Below, piece after piece: positions 38,082-50,013 of a stretch of DNA of 64,000 nt. Positions within the stretch are counted from its first letter, which is position 1; each line of letters starts with the position of its first letter. The position numbers and the translations under genes were made by a program. Under the pieces are notes generated by a model, which searched no databases, was not told the origin of the DNA, and worked only from the letters and a program-made list of their open reading frames with translations. Where the stretch lies: assembly GCA_009792885.1 (NCBI GenBank), contig WMCF01000021.1:5305690-5369689 (forward strand). The letters run 5' to 3'. Origin of the DNA: Eremophila alpestris peregrina. Taxonomy: Eukaryota > Chordata > Aves > Passeriformes > Alaudidae.

Positions 38082-38099
38082 TTTGCATGCAATGCAAAT
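38082..38099. promoter_or_regulatory. inverted pair of POU octamer sites
   Basis: TTTGCAT (38082-38088) and ATGCAAA (38092-38098) form a perfect inverted repeat with a 3-bp spacer. The right half is a full octamer, ATGCAAAT (38092-38099). This resembles palindromic sites bound by POU dimers. Function is inferred only. Confidence 0.35.
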
Positions 38100-39144
38100 A
38101 TTTTAATACAAAACAGTACCACTAGCTTAAGTTCCTGAGAGTGACAGTAAGAATACAGAATGCTGTATTTCCTTTTCCAGACTATCTCACATATGCTTGG
38201 ATGTGCTTTACCAATGCAAGTCACCCTTTTGTGTGCTGGCTTTGAAATTTTAGCCCTTTCTGGTAAATAAGATTTAATGAAAATTAGATTTATTTTCTCT
38301 TCATTAAATAATCAAGGAGAGTTGCTTCTAGTCTTTTCACTGTACTCACTGTATTATTATTATTAGTCAGATTTATGTCTAGCAAATATATGTTGGCACA
38401 CATAAAAAATAGAAGTAAATATGGTCTCTATTCTGAAGACTGCAATTCTCTGCTAAAAACAAAAAAGAGCACACTCAGGTTAAATGTTAGGATGTGATTT
38501 CTGAGCCCAGCCAGGTCTGCCTAAAACTATAATCAAGTTGAATGCATTGCATTGGTATTCTAATTTCCAATTTGGGATTTTGCTCCAGTAGAGGATGTCT
38601 AGTCTTTAGACATACTGAAAGACCCAAAGTCTCTGTATAAACTCCCTGAATTTTCCTCCATGTGTCTCTGCTAAACTGAGCTGTGTCTTCTGGCTGAGTT
38701 GTAGAGACATTAAATTACTGAGTAAATCAATACAGCACTGTTATGTCACTGTATCTTTTTCAAAGACCAGCTCAAATTTTGTGTGCTGTAGCTTTGATCC
38801 CTTTCATTTAATTCTAAGAACACTTGTTATTATAGTAACTGTTGTTTGTATGTTATTTTAGCTTTTTACTTAAGTAGCTATTTAGCAATTTAAATGAAAA
38901 TGTAATTGGGTTACATCTGTTTTACATGCATGTAATACCACACAGATGTAAACTTATATTAAAACCATATTTTCTTTTTGGCAAAAAGACATAAAACTAG
39001 AATTGTAGCAATCATGCCATACATCTTTTTTTTTTAGTTAGTGTACACAAGATGTATTCCAGTGTTTATGTTGTGATGGTAACAGCCCTTTCTATTTTTA
39101 TGAGAGCTAACTGGTGTAGCTGTACAAGGACAAGAACACTGTTA

Positions 39145-39181
39145 TGCTGGTGTAAATCCAAAGGAACTCCATTGAAGTTAG
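39145..39181. repeat. possible ancient amniote interspersed repeat remnant
   Basis: GCTGGTGTAAATCCAAAGG followed by AACTCCATTGAAGTTAG. It resembles an old interspersed repeat with a GGTGTAAAT...AACTCCATTGAAGTCAATGG motif that I recall from turtle and crocodile DNA. The match is short and diverged and the family name is uncertain. Confidence 0.3.
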
Positions 39182-39438
39182 TTAAAATTCCTTACCAAAC
39201 TTATCAGTTTCAAGAACTGACTCTATCTAGAGTCAAATCCCACTCCAAGGATCTCCACTGAAATAAGGAATCTTTGTGAGGCTACACAGTTATGAATGAC
39301 ACTGATATTTGGCTTCCAGTAGGTTTATTTTAAAGAAAGATGAACTTGCTGGCTGATCTTACTAAGTGCTGAGTGCCCTCAGTTACTGGTGATTTTGATA
39401 GGGTTGTTTTCTATGCTATGGAAAGAGAGATAAGAGAT

Positions 39439-39515
39439 ATGAATTCAATTCCAGCTTTCCCTCTGCTTTTGTATAGGTACTTAGGGAAGGTACTTAATGT
39501 CTCTGTGCTGCTGTA
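39439..39515 (+). mobile_element. MIR-like (tRNA-derived CORE) SINE fragment
   Basis: The order of blocks follows MIR: a degenerate tRNA B-box (GAATTCAATTCC at 39441-39452), then CAGCTTTCCCTCTGCTTTTG, then GGGAAGGTACTTAATGTCTC and TGTGCTGCTG. The last part matches the GGGCAAGTTACTTAACCTCTC, TGTGCCTC segment of MIR from memory. It is heavily mutated and partial, as expected for an insertion predating modern birds. Its 3' border is unclear. AGCACAATGTCAGGA near 39621 may be a further ancient repeat. Confidence 0.5.
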
Positions 39516-39555
39516 ATCATAACACAGAATTCCTCCTGCCCTATTTATCCTTTCC

Positions 39556-39569
39556 TTTTTTTTTTTTTT
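39556..39569. repeat. poly-T run
   Basis: Fourteen consecutive Ts, just 3' of the MIR-like fragment. Confidence 0.85.
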
Positions 39570-40230
39570 GGCACTAGATTCTTCATAGCTGATTGCTGTT
39601 CTTTGTTTTTGTGGTGTCTAGCACAATGTCAGGATTGTGAGTAGTATCTGTTGGTGCAGGTGTAAGTCCCAAATGCAATACAGGAACTATACCTGGAAAT
39701 TCTTAAAATAACTGGGATTTTTAAAGACTTTTGAATTTATTTAGATAGCTCTTTTGTCTATTAACAGGCTGAAAATATTAAGTATTATGTTTTTTCTGTA
39801 GTCTAGCACACAGCTTTTCCATAATGTGCCTTGAAGCCTGTGTTGGTAAGGGAAGACTTCTTACTCCCTTCCTTTCACTTATAGAAGCATAAGTTCAAAA
39901 TTTACCAGATATGTTTTACTTGGAGCAAGGATATATTTAGCAGACTTATATTATTTCAATATATGTTTCTGTTCAATAACTCTGCCTTTTTAAAGAGTAA
40001 TTGTGAAGGACACATAAGAAAACTGTTGTTGGTTTTTTTGTCTTACTTTTTGCCCATGGACATTTAAGGCTCGGATTCTACAGCCATGAACATAAACATG
40101 TGAGACTGTGGAGACAGCATCAGAATATAATTTAAATTTATTCCAGTTCCTCACTATTAAGTGCTTTTGGACTAAATCTTGTTGTTCTGAAGTGTGAATT
40201 TGGCCCAAGTGAGGACTTCAAGATTAAGCA

Positions 40231-40248
40231 GGTAATTTGCAAATTACC
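40231..40248. repeat. 18-bp perfect palindrome with POU/homeodomain cores
   Basis: GGTAATTTGCAAATTACC is a perfect palindrome. Its centre ATTTGCAAAT overlaps two octamer-like halves or a C/EBP-like TTGCAAA, and both arms carry TAATT. Confidence 0.8.
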
Positions 40249-40763
40249 AATGAAAAGCTGATAGGAAGCCACAGAGAGTCAGTATTAGGGTATTGTCTCT
40301 CAATTGTGCCCAGTAACTCTGCTACAGTTTCTGTTTGCTACAAGGTTTGTATCTCATGAGTGAGTAATGCATTTATGCTGAACAGTCTGTAATGATCCAC
40401 TCAAAATAATGTTCTCCAAACACGTAGTTCATTTTCCCTTATTTGTTTGAGTTAGCTAAGCCTGGGTCTTGGTTAAAAATTATTACAAGGTAATTTTGTA
40501 AATATTTACAAATCAGATTTTTGTGAGCATATGCAGTAAACATCTACTTTTAAAACACTTTTCTCACATACACTGTGTAACTCCTAAATTTTGTCATTTC
40601 ATGGAATTTATCTTTTGCTTTTGTGTTAACTGAGCTGGAGCAGTTAACTTTACTGTATAAGATACTCTGAATTTTATTCATGAGTTTGCTGGAGAAATTG
40701 GTGGATGCAGAAATCTTTAATTCCTATGTGCAGACTTCAGTTAATTGGTTGTCTGTTATGCAG

Positions 40764-40826
40764 TTAAGGGTTGGACTCTGAGGTCCTTGTGGGTGCCTTC
40801 CAACTCAGAATATTCTGTGATAATAC
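40764..40826 (+). mobile_element. CR1 LINE 3' terminal fragment
   Basis: Contains TTGGACTCTGAGGTCCTTG, GGTGCCTTCCAACTC and the tail ATTCTGTGATAATAC. This is the last 60 bp of a CR1 element in + orientation. It is too short to assign a subfamily. Confidence 0.8.
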
Positions 40827-41033
40827 AAATGGTATGGACATAGGATGGTGATATTAACAAAAAAGAAGCACAGAAGTTTTATAAGTTTTGTCAGATAAAG
40901 ACTGGAAGCTGGGATCTCCACATATTTCCTCTTCCTTTCTGCATGGAAATGATTTTTTCCCTTTCAGTGCCATTCTCCTTCCCTGTGGACTGGGCTGTGA
41001 AGCACTTGCCCTTGAGCTGAGATAATGACTTAT

Positions 41034-41132
41034 AGAAATAGATATATAAAGATAGATAGATGTATAAATATACAGAGAGAGATGTATATGTACAGATGTG
41101 TAAATATCTATCTAGGGAGACGTATATATACA
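41034..41132. repeat. degenerate GATA/TATA-type simple repeat
   Basis: Imperfect runs of AGATAGATAGATG, TATATAAAG, AGAGAGAGATG and CGTATATATAC. An aged tetranucleotide microsatellite. It explains the Tyr/Leu/Ser-rich minus-strand open frame across it. Confidence 0.75.
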
Positions 41133-42453
41133 TTTTTAAAACCCTCTTGAGTTTTAGGAATTTTTTGTGGCCCAAAGCCATGCTCTCAGTACTGTAGGAA
41201 CTGTCTCAATTTCCAGACTGCTGGTGCCAAGGACCCTCAGCTGCTGCTGCTGGGGATAACTCTGCTCTCTGCACCTCTCATGGTATTTGCAGACTGGGTA
41301 AACTCTGCAGAGAATGATGCAGTGTTAACTCACATGGTGACTGCCTGTATGATTTATGGAGATTTTCAGTAGGAACTTAGTATGTACAGTCTTTCTGTTT
41401 CTGTCTCCTTCTGGACAGCCATCCCTCCATTTATTCAGTCTAAAAAGTAACTGCCTGTGCTTGGCAAGGGAAGCCATCTCAGAGGTGTGGTGGGGAGGCT
41501 TAGAGCCTCTAAGTGCTTGGTCCTGGATCCACAGCTGGTCCTGCCATGCTGCTCAACATTCCCTCTTTTGGCAATGAGACAGAACATTTCCCTAACCTGC
41601 CCTTTTATGCCAGTGTGATGTAATGCTTGTGGTAAATAAAAGTCATTGTAGTTGTGAATTAATGTCAGCTTTGATTGCTGACACCTTGAGTTGACTAAGA
41701 TAGAGCTCTGATTATTAGAATTTTAAAAATAGTGTTACAAAGATACTGAATGTATTTTAAGTTTGATGTATTGAGTGGAGGGTGAGAACATAGTTACATG
41801 ATTAATAACAATTATTAAAGCACTTGATGTGGCATGTAACATCTTTCCCTTTGTGCTATGACAACTTCCTTTGCTGAAGAGGTAAATGAATGTCTGTTAC
41901 AACTGCCAGAGTGGGAAAAGAGCATTGAAACTTGGACTCAGAATCAGATCATGTTTCACTAACAGAACAAGATTGATTTATTGTGTTACATCAGGGTTAG
42001 ATGGACCTAGCACTGCTTCACCACATGCTATTTCATTCCCTTGTCTACTAAGTATGCAAGTACAAACAGCTTTAACACAATTCTTTACCTAGAAACAAGC
42101 CTGAGGCTTCATCCAAATACTTTTAACATATGAAAATTGAGCTGCTTTGAACTTTTATGTTTTTGATAACTGCTTGGTATGCTTCCTGGAGGATCACCTG
42201 TAGGCTTTTCTTTCCAAATCCTAATCCCTTTGATTAAGTGCCAGGACAGATAGCTCTCATTGAATAACTCCAGTCTCGTAATTCTTCCTTCATTCAGAGT
42301 TGAAAGGGAGCTGCTCAAGCTTCAATAGGTAAATCCTCAGATTTAGTTAAAGTAATTCAGACACTTAGAAACTGAAATTGTTTTGTTCAGAAACAGGGTT
42401 CAGATGGGCTACTGAACATTTACATACCACTTGCTGCCAGGAGCTGTAGGATG

Positions 42454-42479
42454 AAAAAAAACAAAACAAAACAAAACAG
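42454..42479. repeat. (AAAAC)n microsatellite
   Basis: An A8 run followed by CAAAACAAAACAAAACA, about three and a half AAAAC units. Confidence 0.85.
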
Positions 42480-42701
42480 ATTTTTTAGCAAGAAGGATTA
42501 AGAGTAGGCAAACTTTGAGAACCAGACATTAAAGACAACCTGGCATGGAATTTAAACCCAGAAATAGGAACAGAGTTACTTTGCTTGACTGCTCTTGTGG
42601 GTTTTTTTCTGCAAGATCTGACTGCGATGCTGGGCTAAACATTCCATTCCTTCCTTGGCCCTTCTTGTTAGAAACTACCAAAATAGGGAGTAAGCAGGGG
42701 G

Positions 42702-42717
42702 AAAAAAAAAAAAAAAA
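42702..42717. repeat. poly-A run
   Basis: Sixteen As after GGGGG. No retroposon body or target duplication is evident. Confidence 0.85.
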
Positions 42718-42849
42718 TCCTAGTCTTTTTATCTTTACAAGTATGCCTGCTGGGAACAAACCTGAGCCAGTTCAAGATTCTTCTATTTAAAACTGTTTGT
42801 GGCAGACAAGTATGACGGGGAATTAGAACTAAACCTGTTAGCTGCTGAT

Positions 42850-43120
42850 ATCTGGGGGAAATGGAGCTATCTATTGCACATACAGCTCTGCACACGTCAG
42901 TTTGCCTATGTGCATAATGAAGCAGTTTTCTCTGTGGAGGACTTGCTGTTCACCTAGGAAATGAGAATATTTCCACATGAATAATTTGCCTTGGTTAATT
43001 CTAGCACAGCCAGAAATGGAGCAGAACAATTAGAGAAACTAGAGTTTGTGTGATACAGATTTTCGTAGCTCCTTCAGCCTGAAAATCTGTTAAATTTAGC
43101 AGAATGCAACCTGCCAAAAT
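42850..43120. promoter_or_regulatory. candidate non-coding regulatory element
   Basis: Non-repetitive block with GCACACGTCAG, GTGCATAATGAAGC, GGTTAATTCTAGC, GAACAATTAGAG and a retained CpG in TTTTCGTAGC. The texture fits a conserved element. There is no direct evidence of conservation. Confidence 0.25.
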
Positions 43121-44019
43121 ACTACATGAAACTGAGTATTGTGGCACTGTCCTGAAGAACTGCCCACTCTGTGAACAAGAGATGGGGCTTCCATGGCTAT
43201 AATGAGTTTATAGTTCACTTGTACAAAACCCATTGGGTGACTGTGCACCTTGTTAGCATTGGGCTTTCAGTCAGATCCTCTTTGTCACCAGATTGTTCCA
43301 AAATATTCATATGCAGTCATTTACTCTTGTAGGTAAAAAGTAGATAAATTCTTATAATGCCTCCCTTATTTGTTGTTGTCATGGCAGGCAGCAGTGTTAT
43401 TTCTGCAGTTCTTTGGCAGGTAAGACATGTGAGCCTTGTGGCTTTATCATGAAAACAAACCAGCAGTGGAATTATAGTATAGACCTTAAACACTATAAGA
43501 TTAAATTAAAAATTAGGAAATATGTAAAAAAAGCCAGCCCCACAAGTCTGGGGTGGTTCTGATTGTTCAGATTGCTTTCCATTGTAACAGTCAAGTTCAA
43601 CTTGATTTTTTTTTCTTTTAAGAATACTGGTGGTTTTTTCTAATCATATCCCACATATCAAGAGATTTGCAATTGAGTTGCAGCTCAGCTGCATCAATAC
43701 AGTCTGGAAAAAGAATGGAATGGTATCCAGCTGCAACTAATAAGCAAAAGCAAGTAGGCAGGATGACAAAACTGAGCTAGAATTTATAAGGACACAAGTG
43801 CTAATTTCTTTGATCTAGAAAATAACAACATAGGGTAGAGGATTAGGATTTCAGTCTTTCCTGGGAGATCTTGCTGCAAACAGCAGAGCAGCACCTATGG
43901 TCTCAAATCAGTACAAACTCAGAGTTACATGCAGACAAGTTAATCTCAGTCTAATATCATGAGGTTTTTAAAGTTCTTAGGTCTAGCTTATTATTTTATT
44001 CCTTAACTAATTTAATAAA

Positions 44020-45230
44020 TGAATCCAGTAGGTATTAGAATTGTTATTAGGGCAATGACAACTTGAGGGTTCTGGTTAATAAGATAAAAATAAAGTAGTT
44101 TGGTTAAATAAACTTTGAAGCAGAAAGCCTGAAGGCCTCTTGTTATTACCTCATTAACAAGAAATGCCATTAAGTTATTATTATTATCCTGTAATGTTTC
44201 TCCTTCTTATCACTCTTGCATTCTGATCAGCTGGGATATTTAATGAAATAGCAATAAATTTTAGGAAATTACATTTACCAAGGCAAGAATATAAACTAAA
44301 AATGGAAATAGAAAGATTTAACTTTTGAACATATCCTTTTGAAATGGGGAAAGATTCTGCATGTTCTTACAACAAAGCTTTGGAATGAAAGCAAAAGTTT
44401 ATGACACATTTTATTGGACCTGTAAATCTGAAAGGTTAGCTGTAGTTTTTAATTTTTATTTTGCCTCCATAACTATTTTTATACCCTCTTTATAGCTGAC
44501 TGGTCCAAATAAGTTCTGCTAGGAGTCTATGCCCCATTAGTCTTCTATAATAAAATGTGAACCCAGCTAAAATAAAACATGATGCCTTAAGAGCAATTAA
44601 GAATGGTCTTTTGTAGATAACTGTAGCATGAAATACAGTCACTGTTTTTATTAATGGATTTGGGAAAAGCAGCTCAGTGATTTATAGCACAGAAAAGGGT
44701 TATTTCACATTTCTATTTCTTTTATTTTATGTCTCACTCCTCAGAAAACCTTTTAAGAGTCCTGAAATAATCAAAATCTGTGTTTCCAATGTTTATCATG
44801 TTAATATGGACCTCGGTATCCATTTTATTTAGCTAGTGCTGAGATGTCAGCTAAGAAGGTGTGCTTTTTTTGCTGTTACTCTGTTCCAAAAAGTGTTGAT
44901 TTTGAAAGAAAATCTTGTTGAATGTTTTATAAGAGTGACAAAATGTAAAAGCTGTGCACTGTGCTTATAAAGGCTGGATTTGAAGGACACAGACATAATT
45001 TACTGGGCATTGTCTGAACACAAAACACAGCATTTAATTAACAAATAGTTTCTTAAAAATGTAAACCTAGTTGACATGTGTCTTTCTAATTGTATAATAA
45101 TTGTTTCTTTGTGATTATTACATTAAGCTGCTAATAACTTGAAGTGTTCAAGATCAGAGTTTAATAAGGCTGGAAATAGAATCAGCACTGTTAAATGTGG
45201 AGATGTTGTCTTACCTTTGGCACATTTAGA
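44020..45230. promoter_or_regulatory. candidate conserved non-coding block, homeodomain-site dense
   Basis: A 1.2-kb stretch with almost no simple repeats and very many homeodomain or SOX-type cores. Examples are CATTTAATTAACAAATAG near 45031, TAATTGTATAATAATTG near 45087, TTGTGATTATTACATTAAG near 45108, AGAGCAATTAAGAATGG near 44590 and TATTTAATGAAATAGCAATA near 44238. Long ORFs are absent. It looks like a developmental enhancer or conserved element. Alternatively, it is simply AT-rich intron, since AT-richness alone raises TAAT counts. Confidence 0.3.
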
Positions 45231-46133
45231 AAACTTCTATTTTAATTTACATTGTACTAAATATGGTGTTAGCAAGCAAAAAGAGTAAATTTGCCATAGT
45301 TGTGAATGAGGGGAGAAGGACAGAGAAGAAAGGTCCAAAATGAACAGTGTCTGTTCTTCTCGAGACCATAAAGGCTGCCAGTGTTCTGTGGGTTGTGTGC
45401 TCCTTTGGAGGCCCTTTGGAGGCTTTCCCAAAGCCCTGGAAGTTCCTTCTGACAATGCAGGTAGCTGGAGGGCTGTCACACACTGTCCTTCACAGCCAGT
45501 CTGCATCTGAGGGGACGTGCAAAGTTTTGAGGCAGCTCAGTCTTGGTTACACAGAATTAGGATCATGTTTTCTAGACTTTGTACTAGTGTATTGGTATCT
45601 CCAGCAGGAAATTGGTTATTAGGTGATAGTAAGTGCTTGAATAAAGGCACCTCATTTGGTCTAGGAAACCTCTTTTTTCACATCAGAGCTGAGTGTAACT
45701 TTAAAAGCCATCAGCATAAGAGAGAAGGGTCACAGCAATATTCCTCACTGGGTGACTGCTGGTATTTAGCACATGTAGGTTCAAAATAAAACGTGCCTTG
45801 CAAAGAATGGAGTATGCACTCCTTCAGGCTAGGTAAATCTAAATTCTATCAGATGAAACAGAACTAAGTTTCATGTCTGATATCAACATTTGAAAAAACA
45901 ATCCAAATCTCATTAGCTAAAATTGTCTTCAAGTAAATATGCATACCGTGTTTATGTACATATGTATGTGTCATTTATACATATGTATTTGGGGGGAGTG
46001 GGTATTTTAGTGCACAAGAGGCTCTTTCTGCTTCTGAAGGGTAGTAGGGATATGATCACTGGCCTTACTGTGCTCTTTGTTTCACCTGCCTTAAGGAAGG
46101 GCAAGTTTTAAATGAAGTTTACAGGAAATTCTG

Positions 46134-46151
46134 CTTCCACAACTGTGGAAG
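46134..46151. repeat. 8-bp inverted repeat, 2-bp spacer (TGTGGAA cores)
   Basis: CTTCCACA (46134-46141) and TGTGGAAG (46144-46151) are perfect complements separated by AC. Each arm carries TGTGGAA, like the classical enhancer core (RUNX/CEBP-type). Confidence 0.75.
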
Positions 46152-48031
46152 TGCTTGATAAAAATCAGTAGCCTTATGCTTCTGCACTTACAGTAAAGTG
46201 TAGTTGCAAATGAAGCAATTTATTTGATTTGAAGGCACATTCACAAATGTTTTGACAACCTTCTATTTTACACCACAAATTGTGTGGCAGCAGTGACTTC
46301 TGGGGTTAAACCTCCTGGCCCAGAACCAGGGGTGGCCTTAACTGTCTTTGAATGCTTGGCCCAAAGTATTATTGGGTAGGGACAAATAGTAGCTGACATG
46401 CACTGTGCTAGTAATACCCTCTGTCTGCTGTAACAAGAGCCTTCCCCAGCCAGTGCAGTGCCCTATTTTTGGAATGTGCTGGCTGGCAGTACAAAGTGGG
46501 CAGTTAGTCACCTTGAGTTCCACCCGCTTGACTTTCACTCCCCAGGGTCTCAGCTCCATGCTCAGTGCTAGCTGCTGTTGGCACGGGCCTTGAGTCAGTC
46601 AAAATTCTGTTCATTCTTCAAGATAAGATCTGAAATAATTGTGCCTTTTGAAAACTTGTGTGGTTGCCATAGCCATAGGAATGCAGCCTTCATTTAAAAT
46701 CAGCAGCACGTCAGAGTCGCTTGTCTGTGTCTTGCAGAAAATGTTACGTGGGGTTATCCAGAGATTCAGAGTCCAGAGAATGAGGAGGATGTGCATTTCC
46801 TTAGCTTAGCCTACTTCAGAAAGGTAGCAAAGAAATGCTAGACTAAATTAAGAAGATTCAAAGAATCGGGTGTGTAGATTCTCTTTAAAAGGGATAGAAT
46901 CTAGGACAGCTCTGAAATGTGCCACAGAAAGTCAAACAGAGCCTAAGGGTGAAGTATCCTGGGAAAAAGACATCATTGAGACTCAGCAATCCACCTGTGC
47001 AAAACCATTTGCCCCAAATCCACCTCCAGAAGGGGCAAGGGAACACTGGGGTCTGTAGGAGCACAGGGGTTGTGCTGCATCATCTGAGGTAATTTGGTAA
47101 TGAAAAAGTCAGTTCTGTCTCCAGCAAATCTGAATATAATGGCACTAATGTAGATGATAGGATGATCCCCAGCAAATTCACACAGGGATGTAAAATTTGA
47201 GGAAAAATATTTACCTTGGCATCATAGCACAGGAGCATGAATGTATTTTGTTACTGGTTTATACAGGTTATATGCTGGATAGTTGTCCTTTCTCTGCAAG
47301 GCTCTGAAATGAAATGAATGGTAATTGTCATTTTGCTGTAGTCATTTATAAGCATTAATGGAATAGTTCTAGTCAGCTTTCACTTCTAGTGTCAACATGG
47401 CCAATTTCCAAGGGTTTGTCCATGGTTGGTGGAAATGTACTTTCATGTTGTCTTTCTCCTATTGTATCTGTCAATACATCTGGGAGATCTGGAGGATAAT
47501 TTAATTCTCTTTTTTTTCACATTAAAGCAATTAAAAGCAACGTCCAGAAGAAGTTAGTTAAATATGCTCATACAGGGTAAGAAGAATTCTTGAAGACAAA
47601 TAATTCATATTTGGAGACAGGAGTGGCTGTGGCTGAAGGGAGTGTGTGATTTCTGTATGGTTACTGCTCATCACAGATGATCACTTTTTTCATTTTTTGT
47701 CTTTTACTCCTTGCTAAGATAGTTATTAAATAGTTTATATAAATGCAATAATTAGTCTTTTTTTAACCTTTTGTGTTTTAAAACACTTCAGACATTTCTG
47801 AAGGACAGTGAAAATACCATGGATTGCATTAAACAGAATGGGTACTTCAGCCTCTTAGTAGTAGTATTGACTTGAGAGTGAATAATAATGAGATTTAAGA
47901 TGTTTAAATCCATCCAGGGCCTTTGCTTGAGAATTTGTGTTGATGCAGTTCACATGCTTTTTCACTCTCCCTGTCTACTGCTCAGCCTTTTGCCTTCAAA
48001 ACAGACAGTAGGATTCAGGGATTAGCCTTTT

Positions 48032-48058
48032 GTTTTTTTAGGGTTTTTTTTTTATTTT

Positions 48059-48094
<36 letters not shown>

Positions 48095-48138
48095 GTTTTT
48101 TTTTTTTTTTTTTGTTTTTTTTTTTTTTTTTTTTTTTT
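48032..48138. repeat. long poly-T tract (poly-A on the minus strand)
   Basis: After T-rich lead-in sequence, runs of 32 Ts (48062-48093), 18 Ts (48096-48113) and 24 Ts (48115-48138) are separated only by GG and G. On the minus strand this is a poly-A tract. Its 5' flank there has AATAAA (TTTATT at 48163-48168 on the + strand) 24 nt before the tract. It may be a retroposed 3' end or merely an expanded homopolymer. The length is likely to be unreliable in the assembly. Confidence 0.9.
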
Positions 48139-49949
48139 AGTTTTCACTGGAATTTGATACTTTTTATTAATATTTTCATCATTTGAGTTTCCTATCACAA
48201 AGAAATTCAGGGCTACTTGGACATCTGTGAGAAAATTGCTATTAGCAACAGCAGGGGCTGGGATTTCATTTAGGAGTTTTATAGATTTTGATTGCAGCAG
48301 GTGCAGAGCTTCAAATACTGTCCAGAATCACAGAGAGTGTGTGTATCACATCTCAGAGCAAGTGACTAATAATCTTTTGGAAAATCAGATGCATGCTAGA
48401 GATCAGTGATGTAGAGATGGGTGTTGGGGCTGTTCAAGTTCAGAATTCAGATTCTAGATACTTGGTTTCATTGTTTTCCCTCATGCACACACCCAGCCAG
48501 CACCAGCTAATTATTGTGTTCACATTTGATGAGGTGGCTGTTCACAAACTAGTCAACAAAACCTGTCATCACTACACAGCATTCTTGGCATTTTCTGTTG
48601 GCATTTAATATATTTTATATATTCTGATGGGTATTTATAGTAGTGTCCCAGAATTATTTTTTCAAGATAACAAAAGAAGATGGAGCATAGGCAGAAATGA
48701 TGTTAGTATGTAGAATCAGTAAATATATTTGTATATTCATTGAGTTCAGTTGGATTTTAAATTCTGTTGCTGTGAGGTGTTCTGTACTGAAAAAAGGCTC
48801 CTTATAATAGATAATAGGTAAGTTAAGCTTAGTTTGATTTTGATTTATAGGAATGATCATTGATATTCATCATTGATGCACAGTAAGACTGTGCATGCCT
48901 TCAGCTCCCTCTGCATACAGCAGATCTCCAATTAACTCTGTGCTAATTTGCACATATGCAACAGCTTTATTTTCAGCCTACTGTGTAGACTCAAGTCTCT
49001 ACAAGTGTTGCCTGTGCTGGGATGTTATTTTCAATATGGAGAACTTGGGGTAAAGCCTAATTATTAAAATACTGGTTCATAAAAGACATATTTTGATATA
49101 GAAAACTGAAAATATACATTTTCCTATCCACTTAGTTGTTGAATAGAAGAAGCACAAAATTATTTTTTAATCAATTTCTTTCAGGTCTTTGTGTTCTCTC
49201 CTAGGAAATAGATTTGCTTTTTCATAATTCACAGGTGTTACCTTGTGCTTGTATGTGCCAGTGTGGGACACTCAGTCCTGCAGTGCTTGTACTGAGACAC
49301 CTAAGTTGTTTATGTTGTCCTCTTAAAGACCATAAGTGATATGAAATATGCACTAAGGACTTGCATAGAGAGAGAAATACTTCCTTAAAATTTAGTTTAC
49401 ACAGGTTTGGGATGAAACAACCCACAGAGCAGTTGCTGAGATCACATACACAGACATTGTGCTTTCTGTAATTTTTAATTGCGTTTTAAATTATAGACTA
49501 GAAGCTGTTTGATGTCTTGAAAAGGGCTGAGTCTTTCTGTGGTTCGTGCTCTGGTTTAGGGGCTCTGGCTGAAATTTCATAGTCCTTTCAGGAATTCCCT
49601 CAATGAGTTTGGAGGAGTCTCTTCATGAAATGTGAGAAAGCACTAGTTAGCTAACTGGGCACAGCAGCTTGTACAGACAGGAGAGGGGATGTCTCCAGCC
49701 TCCATGCATAAGGTATATTTAAAATCACATTTACTTACAAGCTAAATGCTATGTTTGCACTACACCAACATACTGTGTTTATGGATGCTGGAAACACCAC
49801 TGATAATCAAAAGATTTTTGGTGAGATGTGTTAGTGCATTGAGTTTGGGTTAAGAGGATTCTTTCAGCAGTAGATATTATTGTTTGTGTTTCTTCACTTA
49901 AGGCCAAATGTCAGATGATCTTTCAGTAATCAGTATTGCTAGATCTTTT

Positions 49950-50013
49950 CTGGTTTGTTTTTGGTTGCGTGTTTTTGGGTTTTTGTTTTGTTTTTTTTTG
50001 TTGTTTGTTTTTT
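49950..50013. repeat. T/G-rich low-complexity tract
   Basis: T runs broken by G, GG or GGG (TGGTTTGTTTTTGG, then TTTTGTTTTGTTTTTTTTTG). Confidence 0.75.

Larger units (their letters stand above)
37668..44019. other. non-coding sequence with ancient repeat remnants
   Basis: No exon is supported. It holds an inverted octamer pair (38082-38099), a MIR-like SINE (39439-39515) and another possible ancient repeat (39145-39181). It also holds an 18-bp palindrome (40231-40248), a CR1 tail (40764-40826), a GATA/TA-type simple repeat (41034-41132), AAAAC and A runs (42454-42479, 42702-42717) and a motif-dense spot (42850-43120). A short exon-like interval near 43388-43419, between AG and GTAAGA, lacks other support. 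Confidence 0.45.

Noticed and set aside
41034..41132. Tyr/Leu/Ile-rich minus-strand frame resembling a membrane segment
   Set aside because: It is a translation of a decayed GATA/TA simple repeat.
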